A DNA stretch of 7,649 bases, from positions 1 to 7,649 of the forward strand of contig JAITPS010000036.1 in assembly GCA_031289325.1 (NCBI GenBank), in the 5' to 3' direction. Below, piece by piece: positions 5,952 to 7,649 of the stretch. A program made the translations under genes and the position numbers. A model generated the notes under the pieces. It did not search any database, was not told the DNA's origin, and saw only the letters and a program-made list of their open reading frames with translations. Origin of the DNA: Candidatus Methanovirga meridionalis. Its GTDB lineage: Archaea; Methanobacteriota; Methanobacteria; Methanobacteriales; Methanobacteriaceae. Each line of letters begins with the position of its first letter. The first letter of the stretch is position 1.

Positions 5952-6795
5952 TTAAAAATTCTTTCTATTATTATATGGGTATTTTTTCTTTGTTGTATTA
6001 TTTTTCCACTCCTCTTTTGTCTTCTTTTTAACTTTTATTAAGTATCTTGTCACTGTATTATACACTTCTTTCCATATTCTCTTTCTTTCTTCTTTTTTCT
6101 CTGAATATTATTTTAAACAAGTTAATTTTTAATTTACCTGCTAATAAGTTCATATTTATTTTATATTCATGTTCACAATCTTTATATTTATTTAACTCCC
6201 ATATTTCATGATTACAATCTTTATATTTCTTTAACTTCCTTATTTCATGATTACAATCTTTTTTAATGTTTATTATCATGTTATACATGGGTACTTGTGA
6301 GTAAAAGTTTTGTTCTATTATTAATAGTCTTTTGACCCAGAAATTTTCTATATGTATCTTATTTTTTAAAACATCATATCCTTTCTCTATTTGCCATCAG
6401 CCCATATAATTCTTTTAATTTTGAAGGTGATGCTAATATCTTGTGAATTATATTAGTTATTAATGTCTTATATATTCATCTGTTTTTAGTTCTATCTTCA
6501 ATTCTTAAATTTAAATAATCCATTTCCTTTGCCTTTTCTTTAAGATCTTTGTTTTTAATACTTTTTGTTCTACTGAAGTTTAATTTAATTTTAACATATT
6601 CATCATTTGGTTTTCATTATTTTTTCTTTCTTTATTGTAGATATCCTCCTTTAAGTACTGAATATAAATTTACTATTTTTCTCCAATGGTTGTTATAAAT
6701 AGTTCTGTTGAGGCATAAAACATGCTAAAGATTATGATTGATTTTTTAAAGTCTATTGTGTCAGTAGCATTTTCAATATTTTGATATGCTAATCT
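5952..6795 (-). pseudogene. Decayed protein-coding gene of unknown function
   Basis: Read on the minus strand, this region gives a chain of protein-like segments in changing frames: AYQNIENATDTIDFKKS through ASTELFITTIGEK, then stops, LKEDIYNKERKNNENQ, a stop after MLKLN, TSVEQKVLKTKI, a frameshift, EKAKEMDYLNLRIEDRTKN, a TGA, ITNIIHKILASPSKLKELYG, a frameshift near 6373, and an open run through the 76-residue piece 6058-6288. After one more shift, EVYNTVTRYLIKVKKKTKEE continues to a stop at 5952-5954. First codon positions are mostly purine (about 70%) in the upper segments, as in real genes. The product would have been about 280 aa or more, basic, lysine-rich and helical. I do not recognise the family; a mobile-element protein is possible but unproven. 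The right boundary is uncertain and may reach about 6929. Confidence 0.6.
6163..6261 (-). repeat. 39-bp (13-residue) internal repeat in the decayed gene
   Basis: Within the longest surviving open piece of the pseudogene, KDCNHEI, KDCNHEI and KDCEHEY recur at 13-residue spacing, joined by RKLKKY and WELNKY. At DNA level ATTTCATGATTACAATCTTT is identical at 6203-6222 and 6242-6261, a 39-bp period. The repeat keeps frame, so it either formed while the gene was functional or is a chance multiple of three. Cys-x-His spacing in each unit might suggest metal binding, but that is speculative. Confidence 0.85.
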
Positions 6796-6995
6796 GTTTC
6801 TCCACGATCATAATTTAAATTGGGATAAAATCTGGAGTTGTAATAATAATGATTGAGGAAGTTATACATTTTTTTAGATGATAATGGATACACTAAAAAG
6901 AAATTGTCTATGTGAATGTGATAGAGCATCTAAATATTATACATTATCTCACAAGTCAAAACATGTAAATAGACCTTTAGATATTTTCTTACCCA
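6796..6995. other. Ambiguous remnant region between divergent genes
   Basis: There is no intact gene, but both strands look partly coding. Minus: from ATG at 6927-6929 a 46-codon frame includes VYPLSSKKMYNFL and PNLNYDRGETD before a stop, and could be the start of the decayed gene to the left after one frameshift. Plus: ATG at 6878 opens a 45-codon frame to 7015 with CLCECD and SHKSKHV, a loose Cys/His pattern; it has no ribosome site at normal spacing and would overlap the next ORF. I favour degraded sequence and do not call either as a gene. Confidence 0.4.
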
Positions 6996-7403
6996 GTGAA
7001 GAGAATAGCTATTAGTATTTGTGATCCTGTTCATGATCAATATATAAAATCAAACGATTTCGTGCAACATATTGATAATAGAACATATCTTAAAGAATTT
7101 TGTGATCAATGTTTCAAAATGGATATTCAACCTTATATATTATATCCATTCAAACCAATCGAATCTATTTTATCAGATATTAATTTATTATTAACTGGTG
7201 ATTTATATACTCCTATTGACAACCTTGACATCGAAAATTTGAGGTCTTTACCTTATAGTCAGAAACCTAAATCATATCATACTGTTGTTGATTATTATGA
7301 AGATCCACAGGAATATATTTCTGGTTCTAGATTTGATACACCCTATCTAATTTATTCTGAAGGTTATAATATAATTGAATTAATTTTAAACGAGGAGTGG
7401 TAA
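6996..7403 (+). CDS. Hypothetical protein, 135 aa
   Basis: I do not recognise this family. The frame is closed by TAG at 6978-6980, and the first usable start is GTG at 6996-6998. There is no ribosome site before it, so the real start may be lost or the gene may be 5'-truncated. The product (KRIAISICDPVHDQYIK to NEEW) is acidic, rich in Tyr, Asp and Ile, with four cysteines (two of them in CDQC at 57-60 of the ORF region, roughly mid N-terminal half), no signal peptide and no membrane helix. Composition and purine-rich first positions look coding. The last codons, GAG GAG TGG, form a Shine-Dalgarno-like GAGGAG just before the stop, and the following frame continues with coding character. It is therefore either the first of two coupled genes or the front part of a frameshifted one. 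It borders decayed sequence, so it may itself be failing. Confidence 0.55.
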   Translation: MKRIAISICDPVHDQYIKSNDFVQHIDNRTYLKEFCDQCFKMDIQPYILYPFKPIESILSDINLLLTGDLYTPIDNLDIENLRSLPYSQKPKSYHTVVDYYEDPQEYISGSRFDTPYLIYSEGYNIIELILNEEW

Positions 7404-7437
7404 TATTATTTATGATTATTTTACAGATAAAATTGAT

Positions 7438-7649
7438 TTGGAATGTAATTTTAATATTATAGATATTATGGGTATGTTAAATTCTAATAATAATTTAAAC
7501 TTATCTATTAAAACAGTTGATATTTATATTGTGTTTGAACTTAATTATCTTGTTTATAGTGATTTTTTAAGAGAAGCTTTAGGTGTTCATTATAACCATA
7601 TAAATAGTATAATTGATAAGTTAAAGATTTCATTTGATTATACATATAT
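7438..7649 (+). CDS. Hypothetical protein, start unresolved, cut by window end
   Basis: A frame open from 7390 (after TAA at 7387-7389) to the window edge encodes YDYFTDKIDLECNFNIID, then GMLNSNNNLNLSIKTVD and LREALGVHYNHINSIIDKL. Coding character extends left to about 7402, yet there is no ATG or GTG near the GAGGAG at 7392-7397. The first start-type codons in frame are TTG at 7438 and ATG at 7468 and 7474, none with a ribosome site; the ATG at 7412 is in another frame and stops after 16 codons. I give the TTG as a nominal start. Skipping T7401 would join it directly to the upstream ORF as NEEW-NIIYDYF. I do not recognise the family. Confidence 0.5.
   Translation, partial: MECNFNIIDIMGMLNSNNNLNLSIKTVDIYIVFELNYLVYSDFLREALGVHYNHINSIIDKLKISFDYTY

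Noticed and set aside
6058..6288. 76-codon minus-strand ORF as an independent gene
   Set aside because: Protein-like sequence continues in frame above its ATG (IEQNFYSQVP) and, after a shift, below its stop, so it is the longest surviving piece of a larger decayed gene.
6668..6877. Plus-strand reading with NMLKIMIDFLKSIVSVAFSI and YANLFLHDHNLNW
   Set aside because: It has a protein-like look, but with several in-frame stops, and the minus-strand reading over the same bases has stronger coding bias and connects to more sequence. A translated search should test both.
5870..7000. Insertion sequence of about 1.15 kb (for example ISM1-like in size)
   Set aside because: The size is suggestive, but I found no terminal inverted repeats, no target-site duplication and no recognisable catalytic motif.
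6878..7015. 45-codon plus-strand ORF with CLCECD and SHKSKHV, suggesting a small zinc-binding protein
   Set aside because: The nearest SD-like bases (GAGGAAG, 6855-6861) are too far from the start, it overlaps the next ORF by 20 bp, upstream in-frame stops abound, and the minus strand also reads as coding. Kept only as an ambiguous region.

Overview
The window looks like chromosomal DNA of a low-GC methanogenic archaeon, most likely Methanobacteriaceae (Methanobrevibacter-like). The reasons are an archaeal Cbf5/TruB pseudouridine synthase, a stand-alone ATP-grasp succinyl-CoA ligase beta subunit, an FdhD formate-dehydrogenase maturation factor, Shine-Dalgarno-type ribosome sites, and intergenic DNA that is almost pure A+T beside moderately AT-rich genes. 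The lineage is an inference from gene content and composition; no search was possible.

Layout. 1-237: a (TTAAAA) hexamer array, then the sucC promoter region with a pair of perfect 13-bp direct repeats. 238-1350 (+): sucC. 1351-1480: convergent intergenic DNA carrying extra tandem copies of the 3' end of the next gene. 1481-2404 (-): a membrane-anchored glycoside-hydrolase-like TIM-barrel protein, 51 bp downstream of fdhD (2456-3217, -), so the two may be co-transcribed. 3236-4035: about 800 bp without a gene, built largely of three ~200-bp tandem repeats. 4036-5013 (-): truB/cbf5. 5014-5307: the truB upstream region. 5308-5779: a fourth copy of the same ~200-bp repeat, swollen by 14 copies of a 15-bp satellite. 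5952-6795 (-): a decayed protein-coding gene with several stops and frameshifts. 6996-7649 (+): a 135-aa ORF of unknown function, followed in another frame by an ORF that runs off the window; the two read as one protein if a single base is skipped.

Functionally, sucC belongs to the partial TCA cycle that methanogens use for biosynthesis. fdhD belongs to formate use. The GH-like protein probably acts at the cell surface. truB is the catalytic subunit of H/ACA RNPs. These are unrelated housekeeping jobs rather than one system. The unusual part is the intergenic DNA: repeats of 6, 13, 14, 15, 43 and ~200 bp, with the ~200-bp family found twice in the same orientation downstream of minus-strand genes. 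I see no defence system, CRISPR array, tRNA or rRNA, and no convincing new biological system. The best leads are the repeat family and the possible frameshift at 7401.
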